From assembly GCA_020060235.1 (NCBI GenBank), contig JAGVAO010000214.1, positions 1 through 36,121 of the forward strand: a stretch of DNA of 36,121 nucleotides. The letters run 5' to 3'. Source of the stretch: Anaerolineales bacterium (GTDB lineage Bacteria > Chloroflexota > Anaerolineae > Anaerolineales > Villigracilaceae). Position 1 is the first letter of the stretch. Each line of letters begins with the position of its first letter. Below are positions 15,256 through 23,749 of the stretch, piece by piece. A program made the translations under genes and the position numbers. Below the pieces are notes generated by a model. It did no database searches. It worked only from the letters and a program-made list of their open reading frames with translations, and was not told where the DNA came from.

Positions 15256-16799
15256 AAAAAGTTTTCGCAATCGTGTTGGATGCCGCCGACCCTGACCTGA
15301 TTGAAAAATGGGCTGACGATGGCAGCCTGCCCAACCTGAAGCGTTTGCACGAGCGGGGCGCTTATGGCAGGCTTACTTCTGTGGCGGAGAATCTTCTTGA
15401 ATCTGTTCCGTACACCTTTTTTTCTGGCCGCAACCCGGCCTCGCACGGGGCGCAGGGATATGCCACCTGGCACGCGGAGAGCATGACCTTCCGGCCTCCC
15501 GGCCCCGACTGGCTGCCTCTCGTCCCGTTTTGGCGTTCTTTTCCTGATAACGGCCCGCGCTCGATAGTACTGGATGTATCCAACATCTACCCGCTGATGC
15601 CGTTTAACGGAATCGAAATTGTCGGCTGGGCTTCGCATGACTCCTTGCAGCCTTTTGGCGCTTACCCGCCAGAACTTGCCGGGCAAATTGACAAAAAATA
15701 TGGCTCTGGCTTGCTGCCCGACGAATTTTACGGCCTGCTTACCAGGCAAGAATTCCTGAAAGACCGCGACCTGATATTCGATATCACTCGTAAGTTCACC
15801 GCCCTGTGCGCAGAACTGATGGCAACAGAAAGATGGGAATTTTTCCTGGCTTTTACCCAGGCCCTGCACCATGCGGGCCACCGGCTTTGGAGCACCGTCA
15901 ATGTGACCGAGCCGCTGACTGACGAACAACAGCGCGAAATGGGCGCGGCCTTGCGCCAGGCATATATCGAAGCAGATAAAATGGTCGGCAAACTGGCCGA
16001 ATCTGTTGGTCCCGAAACGACCCTGCTTGTGTTTTCGTTGCATGGCATGGGCGTCAACCGCAGTCGAATATGGATTTTGCCGGAAATGCTGCGACTGATT
16101 TTGGAGAAAGACACTGCAAAATCGCAGACCAATCGCCTGCTTGAATGGCTGCGCGGACTAGTCCCCGCCCGCTGGCGGCATGAAATTAAGTCGAGGTTGC
16201 CGTATGCGTTTCGCCGCAACCTGACCCGTTTCTGGCGTGGTGGGTACGATTGGCAGAAAACCCGCGCTTTCGCCTTACTGTCCGACTCTGGCGGTTGGAT
16301 TCGCGTCAACCTGAAGGGCCGCGAGGCGCAGGGCATCGTAGAGCCAAAGGACTACGAAGCCATATTGCAGGAAATCAGCCAGGGCTTGCAAAGTTTTGTG
16401 GATGAAGATACCGGTCAGCCGGTCGTCAAGGATGTCTTGCGAACCAGCCAGTTATTATCGGGTGAGAACCTGCACCGCCTGCCCGATTTGATTGTCCCCT
16501 GGGCCGATACCCCGGCCTGCGCGCACCGGGCAGTCGTCTCGCCGAAATTTGGGCGCGTTGCCTGGCCGACGCCCGGAAGCAATCCGGAAGGGCGCAGCGG
16601 CAACCACAACCCGTATGGATTCCTGCTGGCTTGCGGCCCCGACATCGCTCCCGGCCCGGTGACCGGCGCAGACATTCTCGACCTGGCCCCGACCATCTTA
16701 ACCCTCCTCGGCCAGCCCATCCCCGGAGAGATGGAAGGCAAGGTTATCCAATTCCCGGCCAGGGATAAGAGCGCGAATCCCGGCCAGGATTTTGCTTGA
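15252..16799 (+). CDS. Alkaline-phosphatase-superfamily protein (phosphodiesterase/sulfatase-like)
   Basis: A 515-residue protein of the type I phosphodiesterase/nucleotide pyrophosphatase clan. Seen are an N-terminal metal-site strand FAIVLDAADPDLIEKW (D10, D13), a likely nucleophile region SVPYTFFSGRNPASHG (51-66), HHAGH (206-210), FSLHGMG (261-267) and NHNPYGFLLACGP near the C-terminus. The usual DHG metal motif is LHG here. This may be a subfamily trait or may mean altered metal binding. No signal peptide is visible, so it probably acts in the cytoplasm. As last gene of the GT/sulfotransferase operon, it may act on a phosphorylated or sulfated glycan intermediate. Confidence 0.82.
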   Translation: MKKVFAIVLDAADPDLIEKWADDGSLPNLKRLHERGAYGRLTSVAENLLESVPYTFFSGRNPASHGAQGYATWHAESMTFRPPGPDWLPLVPFWRSFPDNGPRSIVLDVSNIYPLMPFNGIEIVGWASHDSLQPFGAYPPELAGQIDKKYGSGLLPDEFYGLLTRQEFLKDRDLIFDITRKFTALCAELMATERWEFFLAFTQALHHAGHRLWSTVNVTEPLTDEQQREMGAALRQAYIEADKMVGKLAESVGPETTLLVFSLHGMGVNRSRIWILPEMLRLILEKDTAKSQTNRLLEWLRGLVPARWRHEIKSRLPYAFRRNLTRFWRGGYDWQKTRAFALLSDSGGWIRVNLKGREAQGIVEPKDYEAILQEISQGLQSFVDEDTGQPVVKDVLRTSQLLSGENLHRLPDLIVPWADTPACAHRAVVSPKFGRVAWPTPGSNPEGRSGNHNPYGFLLACGPDIAPGPVTGADILDLAPTILTLLGQPIPGEMEGKVIQFPARDKSANPGQDFA

Positions 16800-16824
16800 C
16801 AGTTCTGCCTGCCGCCGCTATAAT
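16796..16824 (+). promoter_or_regulatory. Perfect sigma-70-type promoter for rpmF-fabD
   Basis: TTGACA (16796-16801), a 17-base spacer, then TATAAT (16819-16824): exact consensus at both boxes and ideal spacing. The -35 overlaps the stop codon of the preceding gene. The expected start site is near 16831, giving a leader of about 47 bases with a TAAGGAG ribosome site before the rpmF ATG. Confidence 0.9.
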
Positions 16825-16877
16825 CTGTCCGCTTAACCCGGAAAAGACACGCACAGCAATACATTAAGGAGTACGAA

Positions 16878-17069
16878 ATGCCCCCACAACCGAAACGCAA
16901 AATTTCCAAGGGACGCCGTGACCGCCGTCGCGCCCATGACGCCCTTGAAGCCCGCAACCTGACCGCCTGCCCGAACTGCGGACAAATGCGCCTGCCGCAT
17001 ACCGTTTGTTCGAACTGTGGTCACTACAAGGGCCGCGAAGTTGTTGCCGTCGAACAAGAAAAGAAATAA
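16878..17069 (+). CDS. rpmF: 50S ribosomal protein L32
   Basis: A 63-residue basic protein with the typical start PPQPKRKISKGRRDRRRAH and a four-Cys zinc site, CPNC then CSNC. It is part of the large ribosomal subunit. TTAAGGAG lies before the ATG. As in many bacteria it is followed by a fatty-acid synthesis gene (fabD). Confidence 0.97.
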   Translation: MPPQPKRKISKGRRDRRRAHDALEARNLTACPNCGQMRLPHTVCSNCGHYKGREVVAVEQEKK

Positions 17070-17085
17070 ATGGTTCGCCCGCTTG

Positions 17086-17108
17086 CGCGCCGTCACCCTG
17101 GCGGCGCG
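17086..17108 (+). terminator. Hairpin with T-rich tail between rpmF and fabD (possible partial terminator)
   Basis: CGCGCCG (17086-17092) and CGGCGCG (17102-17108) form a perfect 7-bp GC stem with a 9-base loop, followed by TTTGTGTTTT. It could lower transcription into fabD relative to rpmF. No separate promoter is evident for fabD. Confidence 0.55.
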
Positions 17109-17137
17109 TTTGTGTTTTAAGCGCAGAGGATACCACT

Positions 17138-18079
17138 ATGACTATTGACTCCAAAACCACTGCTTTTGTTTTTCCAGGCCAGGGTTCGCAGGCTGTCGGC
17201 ATGGGCCGCGACCTGGCTGCCGCGTTCCCTGAAGCCCGCCAGGCGTTCGAAGAAGCCGACGACCTGCTCGGTTTTTTGCTCTCGAAGTTGATGTGGGATG
17301 GCCCGGAAGCGGATTTGACCGACACGCTCAATACCCAGCCTGCGCTTTTCACCCATTCCCTGGCGGTCTGGCGCGTCTTTTCTACCCGCCACCCTGGCCT
17401 GGCTCCCGCTTTCGTGGCCGGGCACTCGCTGGGAGAGTTATCCGCCATCGCCGCGGCTGGAGGCCTTTCCTTTGCCGACGGACTGCGCCTGGTGCGCAAG
17501 CGCGGCGAACTCATGAAACGCGCCGGGACAGAGAACCCCGGCGGCATGGCGGCTGTTCTTGGTCTTGACATTCCGACCCTTGACAGGCTGTGCGCCGAAG
17601 CCAGCGTGCCGGGTGAGATTGTGCAGGTTGCCAACGACAATTCGCCGGGACAGGTGGTGATTTCAGGCGCAAAACCCGCCCTCGAACGTGCCCTCGAACT
17701 GGCAAAAGCCGCCGGAGCGCGTCGCGCCATCCCGCTGGCGGTCAGCATCGCCGCGCACTCGCCCCTGATGGAGTGCATCACCCCCGAGTGGGACGAAGCC
17801 GTGCAGTCGGCCAGTTTCAGCGACGCGGTCATTCCTGTGGTCGGCAACGTAGCCTGTGCCCCGCTGACCCGCGCCGAAGACCTGCGTGCCGATGTCTGCG
17901 CCCAGATGACTTCGCGTGTGCGCTGGACGGAGTCGGTACGCTGGTTGTACGCCCAGGGTGTGACCACCTTTGTCGAAGCGGGAACAGGCGCGGTTCTGGC
18001 CGGTCTCGTCAAGCGCATCGAAGCCGGGGCAGCCACCCTGCCGCTGGGCAATCCCGCCGATTTCGAGGCGTTGGCTTAA
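17138..18079 (+). CDS. fabD: Malonyl-CoA:ACP transacylase
   Basis: A 313-residue enzyme that loads malonyl groups onto acyl carrier protein for type II fatty acid synthesis. VFPGQGSQAVGMG (11-23) holds the GQGSQ motif. GHSLGE (95-100) holds the nucleophile Ser97. SIAAHSPLM carries the catalytic His, and LGNPADFEAL ends the protein. The frame is open upstream, but the ATG at 17138 with AGAGGA seven bases before it matches the family start. It is followed by a strong terminator. Confidence 0.95.
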   Translation: MTIDSKTTAFVFPGQGSQAVGMGRDLAAAFPEARQAFEEADDLLGFLLSKLMWDGPEADLTDTLNTQPALFTHSLAVWRVFSTRHPGLAPAFVAGHSLGELSAIAAAGGLSFADGLRLVRKRGELMKRAGTENPGGMAAVLGLDIPTLDRLCAEASVPGEIVQVANDNSPGQVVISGAKPALERALELAKAAGARRAIPLAVSIAAHSPLMECITPEWDEAVQSASFSDAVIPVVGNVACAPLTRAEDLRADVCAQMTSRVRWTESVRWLYAQGVTTFVEAGTGAVLAGLVKRIEAGAATLPLGNPADFEALA

Positions 18080-18105
18080 TTTAAAAAAATTGCAAATCTG
18101 AAAAT

Positions 18106-18143
18106 AAAAAATCGCCTCTTCCTCTGGCAGGCGGCGATTTTTT
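18106..18143. terminator. Strong bidirectional-looking terminator after fabD
   Basis: AAAAAATCGCC (18106-18116) pairs perfectly with GGCGATTTTTT (18133-18143). An internal CGCCT/AGGCG alternative also exists. A-rich and T-rich flanks give a good intrinsic terminator on the plus strand. It is immediately followed by the trkA -10 box. Confidence 0.85.
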
Positions 18144-18147
18144 GTGT

Positions 18148-18153
18148 GATAAT
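18148..18153 (+). promoter_or_regulatory. -10 box GATAAT, 7 bases upstream of the trkA start
   Basis: GATAAT is followed by CAAATCT and ATG (18161). There is no Shine-Dalgarno, and the preceding bases are the terminator T-run. The predicted mRNA would begin at or next to the start codon. Confidence 0.5.
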
Positions 18154-18160
18154 CAAATCT

Positions 18161-18835
18161 ATGTTTGGTTCATCGAAAGCAAAACGTAAAGAATTTGCGG
18201 TTATCGGCCTGGGCCGTTTTGGCCGTGCAGTCGTGCGCACCCTGAGTGAAAAAGGGTACAGCGTTCTGGGCATCGACAAAGATGCCCCTACCGTGCAGTA
18301 CATCAGCGAATCCTGTACCCAGGCGGTTGTTGTCGATTCGACCAGTGAAGAATCTTTGAGCGCGCTTGACATCGCTTCTTTTGACACGGTCGTTGTGGCA
18401 ATTGGTTCTGATTTCGAGAGCAATCTGATTACAACAGTTGCACTTAAAGCCCTGGGCGTCAGGCGGGTGATTTGCAAAGCACTCTCGCAGCGCCAGAAGG
18501 ATATCCTGTTGCGCGTTGGCGCTGACCATGTTGTTCTCCCCGAGGCTGATGCCGGGCGGCGTCTGGGAATAGAACTGGCTGCCCCGAACTTGCTCGAACA
18601 AATCTCGTTTGGAGACAGCCACAGCGTGTTGGAGTTTCGCGCCCCCGAGTCGATGACCGGCAAAACCCTTGCCGATTTGGATTTGCGCAATAACTACGGA
18701 GCCAATGTTGTTGCCGTGCGCCACGAGGCTTCGGTAACGGTTTCTCCCAATGCAGACCAGATTATTAGTGAAAACGATATTATCGTTGTGATTGGCCGCA
18801 CTGAGAAGATATCCAAACTGGCTGAATTGAATTAA
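18161..18835 (+). CDS. trkA: TrkA/KtrA-type RCK potassium-uptake regulator
   Basis: A 224-residue cytoplasmic gating subunit. The N-terminal RCK domain begins EFAVIGLGRFGRAVVRTL (GxGxxG at 16-21), binds nucleotide, and has an acidic strand end VLGIDKD. The C-terminal RCK_C domain runs from about 140 to 224 (GKTLADLDLRNNYGANVVAV, ENDIIVVIG). Single RCK-N plus RCK-C is the KtrA arrangement. The channel-like partner trkH starts four bases after this gene, so they form an operon. A GTG at 18146 is in frame but less likely. Confidence 0.92.
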   Translation: MFGSSKAKRKEFAVIGLGRFGRAVVRTLSEKGYSVLGIDKDAPTVQYISESCTQAVVVDSTSEESLSALDIASFDTVVVAIGSDFESNLITTVALKALGVRRVICKALSQRQKDILLRVGADHVVLPEADAGRRLGIELAAPNLLEQISFGDSHSVLEFRAPESMTGKTLADLDLRNNYGANVVAVRHEASVTVSPNADQIISENDIIVVIGRTEKISKLAELN

Positions 18836-18839
18836 TCGA

Positions 18840-20201
18840 ATGCTCCAGAAACTGAAGCGGGTTGGTGTTTTTTCTCGCCGCATGCCGACTCCCATCAGGC
18901 TGGCCTTCGGGCTGGCGCTGATGGTTTTTATTTCCACCCTCGGGTTGATGCTGCCAATCGTCGGCGCGGAACGGGCCTTGTTGCTGAACGAGGCCTTTTT
19001 TACTGCCGTCTCTGCGTTGACTGTGACCGGGCTTTCCATCATCGAGCCGGGCTCCGATTTGTCTTTCTGGGGGCAAATTGCGTTACTGCTACTGATTCAA
19101 ACCGGCGGGGTGGGGTATATGGTTGCCTCGGTCATCATCTTTCGCCTGTTGGGGCGCAGGATTTCTTTTGCCGACCGCCTGGCCCTGCGCGATTCTTTTG
19201 GCCTGCTCGATATGGGCGCCATCCTTGCGCTCACCCGTCGGGTCTTGATGGCCGTTTTTATCCTCGAAGGCATCGGCGCATTTTTACTCTGGATGCGCTG
19301 GCGAACCGAACTGGGCGGCGGGCGGGCGGTCTTTTATGCGATTTTCCACGCTGTCTCTGCGTTTTGTAATGCCGGTTTCGATTTGTTTTCAGGCACGCCC
19401 GGTTTTCGTGGCATCCCTGACGACAATTTCTCGCTGGCTGTCATGGGGTTATTGATTTTTGTCGGCGGGTTGGGCATCCCTGTGGTTGCCGACGTCTTGC
19501 TGGTGGCCCGTCACAAGCGTCACCACCTGACCCTGCATTCGCGCCTGACCCTGCTTACAACCGTCTTTCTCTTCCTGTTTGGCGTGGTTGGCCTGTTTGC
19601 TGCCGAAACTCAGCCCGGCGCGACCCTTTCCGAGTTGCCTACTGCGCGCGCCCTGGTCATTTCGGCCTTCCAGTCGATTTCGGCGCGGACGGCCGGGTTC
19701 AGCGCGATAGACAATTTCTATGACCTGGCCCCTTCGAGCCAGATGTTGAAAATCTCGCTCATGTTCGTCGGCACAGCCCCGGCCTCGATGGGTGGCGGAA
19801 TCACCACTAGCACGCTGGTGGTGCTCCTGCTTGCCCTGTGGGCCTTTGCGCGTGGACGTGAAACCCCGCACATTTTTGGCCGCAGTTTGGGCCTTGCAAC
19901 CCTGCGCCGCGCCTCGGCCGTGCTGACCATCTCGCTTGCGGTGGTTATCAGCGTTACCTGGGTTTTGCTGCTCACGCATCCCGACGCTTCACTGGAACGC
20001 GTGTTTTTTGAAGTCATTTCTGCTTTTGCAACTTGCGGGCTGTCGCTGGGTTATACCAGCAACCTGAGCATTTTCGGGCAGGTGATGATTTGCCTGGTGA
20101 TGTTCTGGGGACGCCTGGGCGCGTTGACCATTGTCATGGCTCTGGCCCAATTGACCCCGCACCGGCTTGTGGCTTACCCTGAAGAGCAAATTCTTATATA
20201 A
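18840..20201 (+). CDS. trkH: TrkH/KtrB-type potassium transporter membrane subunit
   Basis: A 453-residue membrane protein with four M-P-M repeats. Selectivity-filter glycine regions are TVTGLS (61-66), CNAGFD (176-181), RTAGFS and ATCGLS, matching the one Gly per repeat of the superfamily. PASMGGGITTSTL is the intramembrane loop of KtrB/TrkH. Length is closer to KtrB than to TrkH of enterobacteria. It moves K+ (with Na+ in KtrB systems) under control of the adjacent RCK subunit. Confidence 0.93.
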   Translation: MLQKLKRVGVFSRRMPTPIRLAFGLALMVFISTLGLMLPIVGAERALLLNEAFFTAVSALTVTGLSIIEPGSDLSFWGQIALLLLIQTGGVGYMVASVIIFRLLGRRISFADRLALRDSFGLLDMGAILALTRRVLMAVFILEGIGAFLLWMRWRTELGGGRAVFYAIFHAVSAFCNAGFDLFSGTPGFRGIPDDNFSLAVMGLLIFVGGLGIPVVADVLLVARHKRHHLTLHSRLTLLTTVFLFLFGVVGLFAAETQPGATLSELPTARALVISAFQSISARTAGFSAIDNFYDLAPSSQMLKISLMFVGTAPASMGGGITTSTLVVLLLALWAFARGRETPHIFGRSLGLATLRRASAVLTISLAVVISVTWVLLLTHPDASLERVFFEVISAFATCGLSLGYTSNLSIFGQVMICLVMFWGRLGALTIVMALAQLTPHRLVAYPEEQILI

Positions 20202-20239
20202 TTGAAGCAATACGTTAGGGCAGATGAGGAGAGTGTTGG

Positions 20240-21037
20240 GTGACAGTCATATCCTTGATGACCGATTTTGGCATTAAAGACGGCAATGTGGGGGTGATGA
20301 AAGGCGTCATCTGGGGCATTGCGCCGCATGCCCAAATTTCAGACCTCAGCCACATGATTCAACCGCAGAACATTCGCGAGGCCGCCCTGATTTTGGCCCG
20401 TTCTGCGCCATATTTCCCCGAAGATTCTGTCCATGTGGTCGTGGTTGACCCCGGTGTTGGCACCGCCCGCCGCCCGATGGCGGCAAAAATCGGCAGCCAG
20501 TTCTACGTCGGGCCGGATAACGGCACCATTACCCTTTTGCTCGAGCGCGCCGAAGACGAGGGCTGGCAAACCGAGTTCGTCCACCTCGACAAGCCCCAAT
20601 ATTGGCTGGATAAAATCAGCCACGTCTTCCACGGTCGGGATATTTTTGCGCCCGCAGCCGGGCACCTGGCGAGCGGCGTTTCGCTGGCGGAACTCGGCAC
20701 CCGCATCCTGGACCCTGTCCGACTGGCGCTGCCCAAACCCGAGCAAACCGGGCACGGCTGGCGCGGCGAAATCATTCACATCGACCATTTTGGTAACCTT
20801 GCCTCCAATATTCGCATCGAACACCTTGCGGAGGCGTTAAAACACATGGACAAAGTCACCGTCACCCTGGCGGGCGAGGTTATCCGCGGCATGGTCAACA
20901 CCTTTGGTGAACGCCAGCCCGGTGACCTGGTGGCCCTGATGGGCAGCACCGGCAACCTGATAGTTTCTGTCGTCAACGGTTCCGCCGCCGAGCGCATCGG
21001 CGTGAAAACCGGCGACCCCATCGATGTCTCATGGTAG
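20240..21037 (+). CDS. S-adenosyl-L-methionine hydrolase (adenosine-forming; former DUF62)
   Basis: A 265-residue enzyme splitting SAM to adenosine and methionine with water, related to fluorinase/chlorinase. ISLMTDFG at the start, VVVVDPGVGTARRP (Asp70, Arg77 region), YVGPDNGTI and FHGRDIFAPAAGHLA (His131) supply the Asp-Arg-His set known for the hydrolase branch. HIDHFGNLASNI begins the C-terminal domain. The start is GTG, preceded by GAGGAGAG. Its end abuts or overlaps the ECF ATPase gene, linking it to the transporter. Confidence 0.93.
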   Translation: MTVISLMTDFGIKDGNVGVMKGVIWGIAPHAQISDLSHMIQPQNIREAALILARSAPYFPEDSVHVVVVDPGVGTARRPMAAKIGSQFYVGPDNGTITLLLERAEDEGWQTEFVHLDKPQYWLDKISHVFHGRDIFAPAAGHLASGVSLAELGTRILDPVRLALPKPEQTGHGWRGEIIHIDHFGNLASNIRIEHLAEALKHMDKVTVTLAGEVIRGMVNTFGERQPGDLVALMGSTGNLIVSVVNGSAAERIGVKTGDPIDVSW

Positions 21038-21044
21038 TCCTTTA

Positions 21045-22664
21045 ATGTCGAATATTGCCCTGTCTGTAAAAAATCTCCGTTTTCGCTACCGCGACCGCGT
21101 TGGGGCGGCCCTGCACGGTGTTTCCTTTACGGCTGCCAAAGGCGAGCTGCTGCTAATCGCGGGAGCCAGCGGCTGCGGCAAGACAACCCTCATTCGCGCC
21201 ATTAATGGCCTGATACCCCGCTCCTACAAGGGCGAGGTGGAAGGCCAAATTTTAATTAACGGGCAGGATGTCGCCTCCCTGCCGCTTTCGCGCATTTCGC
21301 AAATGGTCGGGACGGTGCTGCAAGACCCCGAGCGTCAGATTTTGGGCACCAGGGTCATCAACGAAGTGGCTTTTGGCCTGGAGAATATGGGCTTGCCGCG
21401 CGAGGAAATTTTGGAGCGGGTCGATGAAGCCCTGGCGACCCTGCATATTCCGCACCTGCGCGAGCGCGAGACCTTCCTGCTTTCTGGCGGCGAAAAGCAA
21501 AAAGTGGCCCTGGCCGGTGTGCTGGCGATGCGGCCTTCCATCCTGCTGTTGGATGAGCCCCTGGCCAGCCTCGACCCGGCCTCGGCTGTGGAAACACTCG
21601 ATATTGTGCGCCAATTGGCCGACGAAGGCCTGACTGTGCTGATGGTCGAGCACCGCGTCGAAGATGTTTTGCGCATTCGCCCTGACCGGGTGTTGTATAT
21701 GAAGGATGGCGCAATCAGTTACCTGGGTAATGTCGATGGCCTGGTAAATGTGGTCGATACCAGCGAAATCAAGTTGCCGGCAGAGATGATTATCGAGCGC
21801 GAACGCGGCGCCCCACCCAGGGCGGAGATTCGGTTTGTTTCGCGGCGGGCAGGTGACGGGGAGTCCGCATCTGCGCCGCTGGTGCAGTTCGAAAACGTCG
21901 GCTTTGGGTACGACCCCGAAACGGCGGTGCTCAAAGATGTCGCCATTTCCATCCAAAAAGGGGATGTGATTGCCGTGCTTGGGCCGAATGGCGCGGGCAA
22001 AACGACCTTTGTGAAGCACGCGATTGGTCTTTTGAAGCCGAAGAGCGGGCGGGTGCTGGTCAATGGGCGCGATACGCGCGAGGCCAGCGTGGCCGAAATT
22101 GCCAGCACGCTGGGGTATGTTTTCCAAAGCCCCAGCCACATGCTTTTTGCGCCGACGGTGCGCGAGGAACTGGCTTTTGGGCCGAAGAATTTGAAGCACA
22201 AGCCTGATGCGATTGAGGCGCAGGTCAGGGAGTCGCTGGAAACGGTCAACCTGGCGGATAAGGAGCAAGACCCGCCGCTGTCGCTGTCTTTCGGGCAGCA
22301 GAAGCGGGTTTCGATTGCGGCCATTTTGGCGATGCGCTCGAAGATTTTGGTGATGGACGAGCCGACCGCCGGGCAGGATTACAAGAATTACATGAATTTT
22401 ATGGACGCCATCTTGCAAATGCCCGGTTTCGAGGCGATTTTGTTCATCACTCACGATATCGACCTGGCGGCGATTTATGCCAACCGGGTGATTTTGGTGG
22501 CCGATGGGCGCATCCAGGCGGATGGCAGGCCTGAGCAGGTGCTGGCCGATAAAGAGTTGTTGCGGCGCTGCCGGGTTATCCCAACTTCGCTGCTGGATGC
22601 CAACCTGGCGCGCCTGAGGCTGACCGGGCGGTTTATGCGGGCGGAAGCCCTGGCGAATGTGTAA
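21045..22664 (+). CDS. ECF transporter ATPase, two ATP-binding domains fused (EcfA-EcfA')
   Basis: A 539-residue protein with two ABC ATPase domains. The first has Walker A GASGCGKTT (40-48), signature LSGGE (146-150) and Walker B ILLLDEP (166-172). The second has GPNGAGKT (313-320), a modified signature LSFGQ (414-418) and ILVMDEP (434-440). VEHRVED and THDIDL are the H-loops. The tandem arrangement resembles YkoD-type group II ECF energisers. An in-frame ATG at 21024 inside the SAM hydrolase gene is an alternative start, and neither start has a clear Shine-Dalgarno. The S and T components follow. Confidence 0.92.
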   Translation: MSNIALSVKNLRFRYRDRVGAALHGVSFTAAKGELLLIAGASGCGKTTLIRAINGLIPRSYKGEVEGQILINGQDVASLPLSRISQMVGTVLQDPERQILGTRVINEVAFGLENMGLPREEILERVDEALATLHIPHLRERETFLLSGGEKQKVALAGVLAMRPSILLLDEPLASLDPASAVETLDIVRQLADEGLTVLMVEHRVEDVLRIRPDRVLYMKDGAISYLGNVDGLVNVVDTSEIKLPAEMIIERERGAPPRAEIRFVSRRAGDGESASAPLVQFENVGFGYDPETAVLKDVAISIQKGDVIAVLGPNGAGKTTFVKHAIGLLKPKSGRVLVNGRDTREASVAEIASTLGYVFQSPSHMLFAPTVREELAFGPKNLKHKPDAIEAQVRESLETVNLADKEQDPPLSLSFGQQKRVSIAAILAMRSKILVMDEPTAGQDYKNYMNFMDAILQMPGFEAILFITHDIDLAAIYANRVILVADGRIQADGRPEQVLADKELLRRCRVIPTSLLDANLARLRLTGRFMRAEALANV

Positions 22665-22715
22665 ACCTGCGCGTGGGCGCAGTTAATTCACTTTTATTTT
22701 TCAGGAGGAAGCAAG

Positions 22716-23654
22716 ATGGACAAAAAGTTACTCTCTGTAGCCGGAACGCTGGTAGCGATTTTGGTCATCGTCATGGGCGCGGTGTTGGTGGTCGGCAACA
22801 TGCTCGGCAACGAACGCTTCCAGACGGGTGAAAATCCGGTCTTGCGCTTCGTTTTTGTTGCAGTCGGCCTGCTGATTGCCTTCGGGGTGTACTACTTCAC
22901 CAAAGAGAACAAAATTTGGGAAGTGGAAACCCGCCACGTCGTTTACATGGCGATTGGCGCGGCGCTCTACGCCATTTTCTCGTACCTGTTCAACGGCACG
23001 GTCTTTGTTGTACCGTCCCTGAGCCAGGTTTCGCTGCGCCCGGCGATTGCCATTCCGATGTTCTTTGGTTTTGCCTTTGGTCCGGTGGTCGGTTTCTTCA
23101 CCGGCGCGGTGGGCAACATGTTCGGCGATGCCCTGACCGGCTTTGGCCTTTCCCCGCAGTGGAGCATCGGCAACGGGCTGGTCGGCTTCATCAGCGGCAT
23201 GGTTTTCCTCTTCCCTGACAAGAAGAAGAGCATGGATACCGTCTTCTACACCAGCGCCGCGCTGGCCCTGCTGGCTGTGGTGATTTACTTCCTGAATCAG
23301 AGTATGCCCAACATGATGTTCTATGATGTGGATAACGGCATCTTTGGCGATGCCCAGATTTCGCTGTTCGCGGGTATCTCCATCATCATCGGCTTTGTGC
23401 TGGTGCTGGCGGTGCGCTTCGGTTTTGCCAAGAATGAAGACATTGCCGCAGCCGTTACCTGGGGCATGCTCGGCAACCTGCTGGGTATCGGTTTCGCCGC
23501 CATTTCAGACATCTGGATTAACGGTTTCAGCCTGCCCGTTACCATTGTCGGCCAGTTCCTGCCTGCGGCGGGGCCGAATCTGATTTTTGCGGCTGTCCTG
23601 GTTCCGATGCTGGTGCTGGCTTATGCCTCCGTCCAGCGCCAGTCGGGACGCTAG
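22716..23654 (+). CDS. ECF transporter S component (substrate-binding membrane subunit)
   Basis: A 312-residue, multi-helix membrane protein. The core SLRPAIAIPMFFGFAF...GAVGNMFGDALTGFG...WSIGNGLVGFISG matches S components of ECF importers (glycine-rich helix 1-3 region with an xxRPxxAIP start). Two extra N-terminal helices (about 5-28 and 43-62) make it longer than the usual six-helix S subunit. AGGAGG lies 6 bases before the ATG. Specificity is not readable. Relatives import vitamins or their precursors. The gene is flanked by a fused ATPase and EcfT. Confidence 0.88.
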   Translation: MDKKLLSVAGTLVAILVIVMGAVLVVGNMLGNERFQTGENPVLRFVFVAVGLLIAFGVYYFTKENKIWEVETRHVVYMAIGAALYAIFSYLFNGTVFVVPSLSQVSLRPAIAIPMFFGFAFGPVVGFFTGAVGNMFGDALTGFGLSPQWSIGNGLVGFISGMVFLFPDKKKSMDTVFYTSAALALLAVVIYFLNQSMPNMMFYDVDNGIFGDAQISLFAGISIIIGFVLVLAVRFGFAKNEDIAAAVTWGMLGNLLGIGFAAISDIWINGFSLPVTIVGQFLPAAGPNLIFAAVLVPMLVLAYASVQRQSGR

Positions 23655-23664
23655 TGCAAGTTTT

Positions 23665-23707
23665 CAGTGTCCAGTATCCAGTGAAAAAATCTGGATACTG
23701 GACACTG
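23665..23707. repeat. Palindromic repeat, copy C: perfect 17-bp stem
   Basis: CAGTGTCCAGTATCCAG (23665-23681) and its exact reverse complement (23691-23707) flank the loop TGAAAAAAT. A further half-unit, ACTGAATACTGAAC, follows to about 23724. It begins 10 bases after the S-component stop and lies between two genes of one operon. It has no T-run, so it may be a processing or stability hairpin instead of a terminator. Confidence 0.9.
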
Positions 23708-23749
23708 GCTACTGAATACTGAACGCTAAACTCTGGATACCGTAAAACC

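Noticed and set aside
21252-22454. 400-codon open frame on the minus strand opposite the ECF ATPase
   Set aside because: The composition is that of an antisense frame of a GC-rich gene. The plus-strand ABC motifs are unambiguous.
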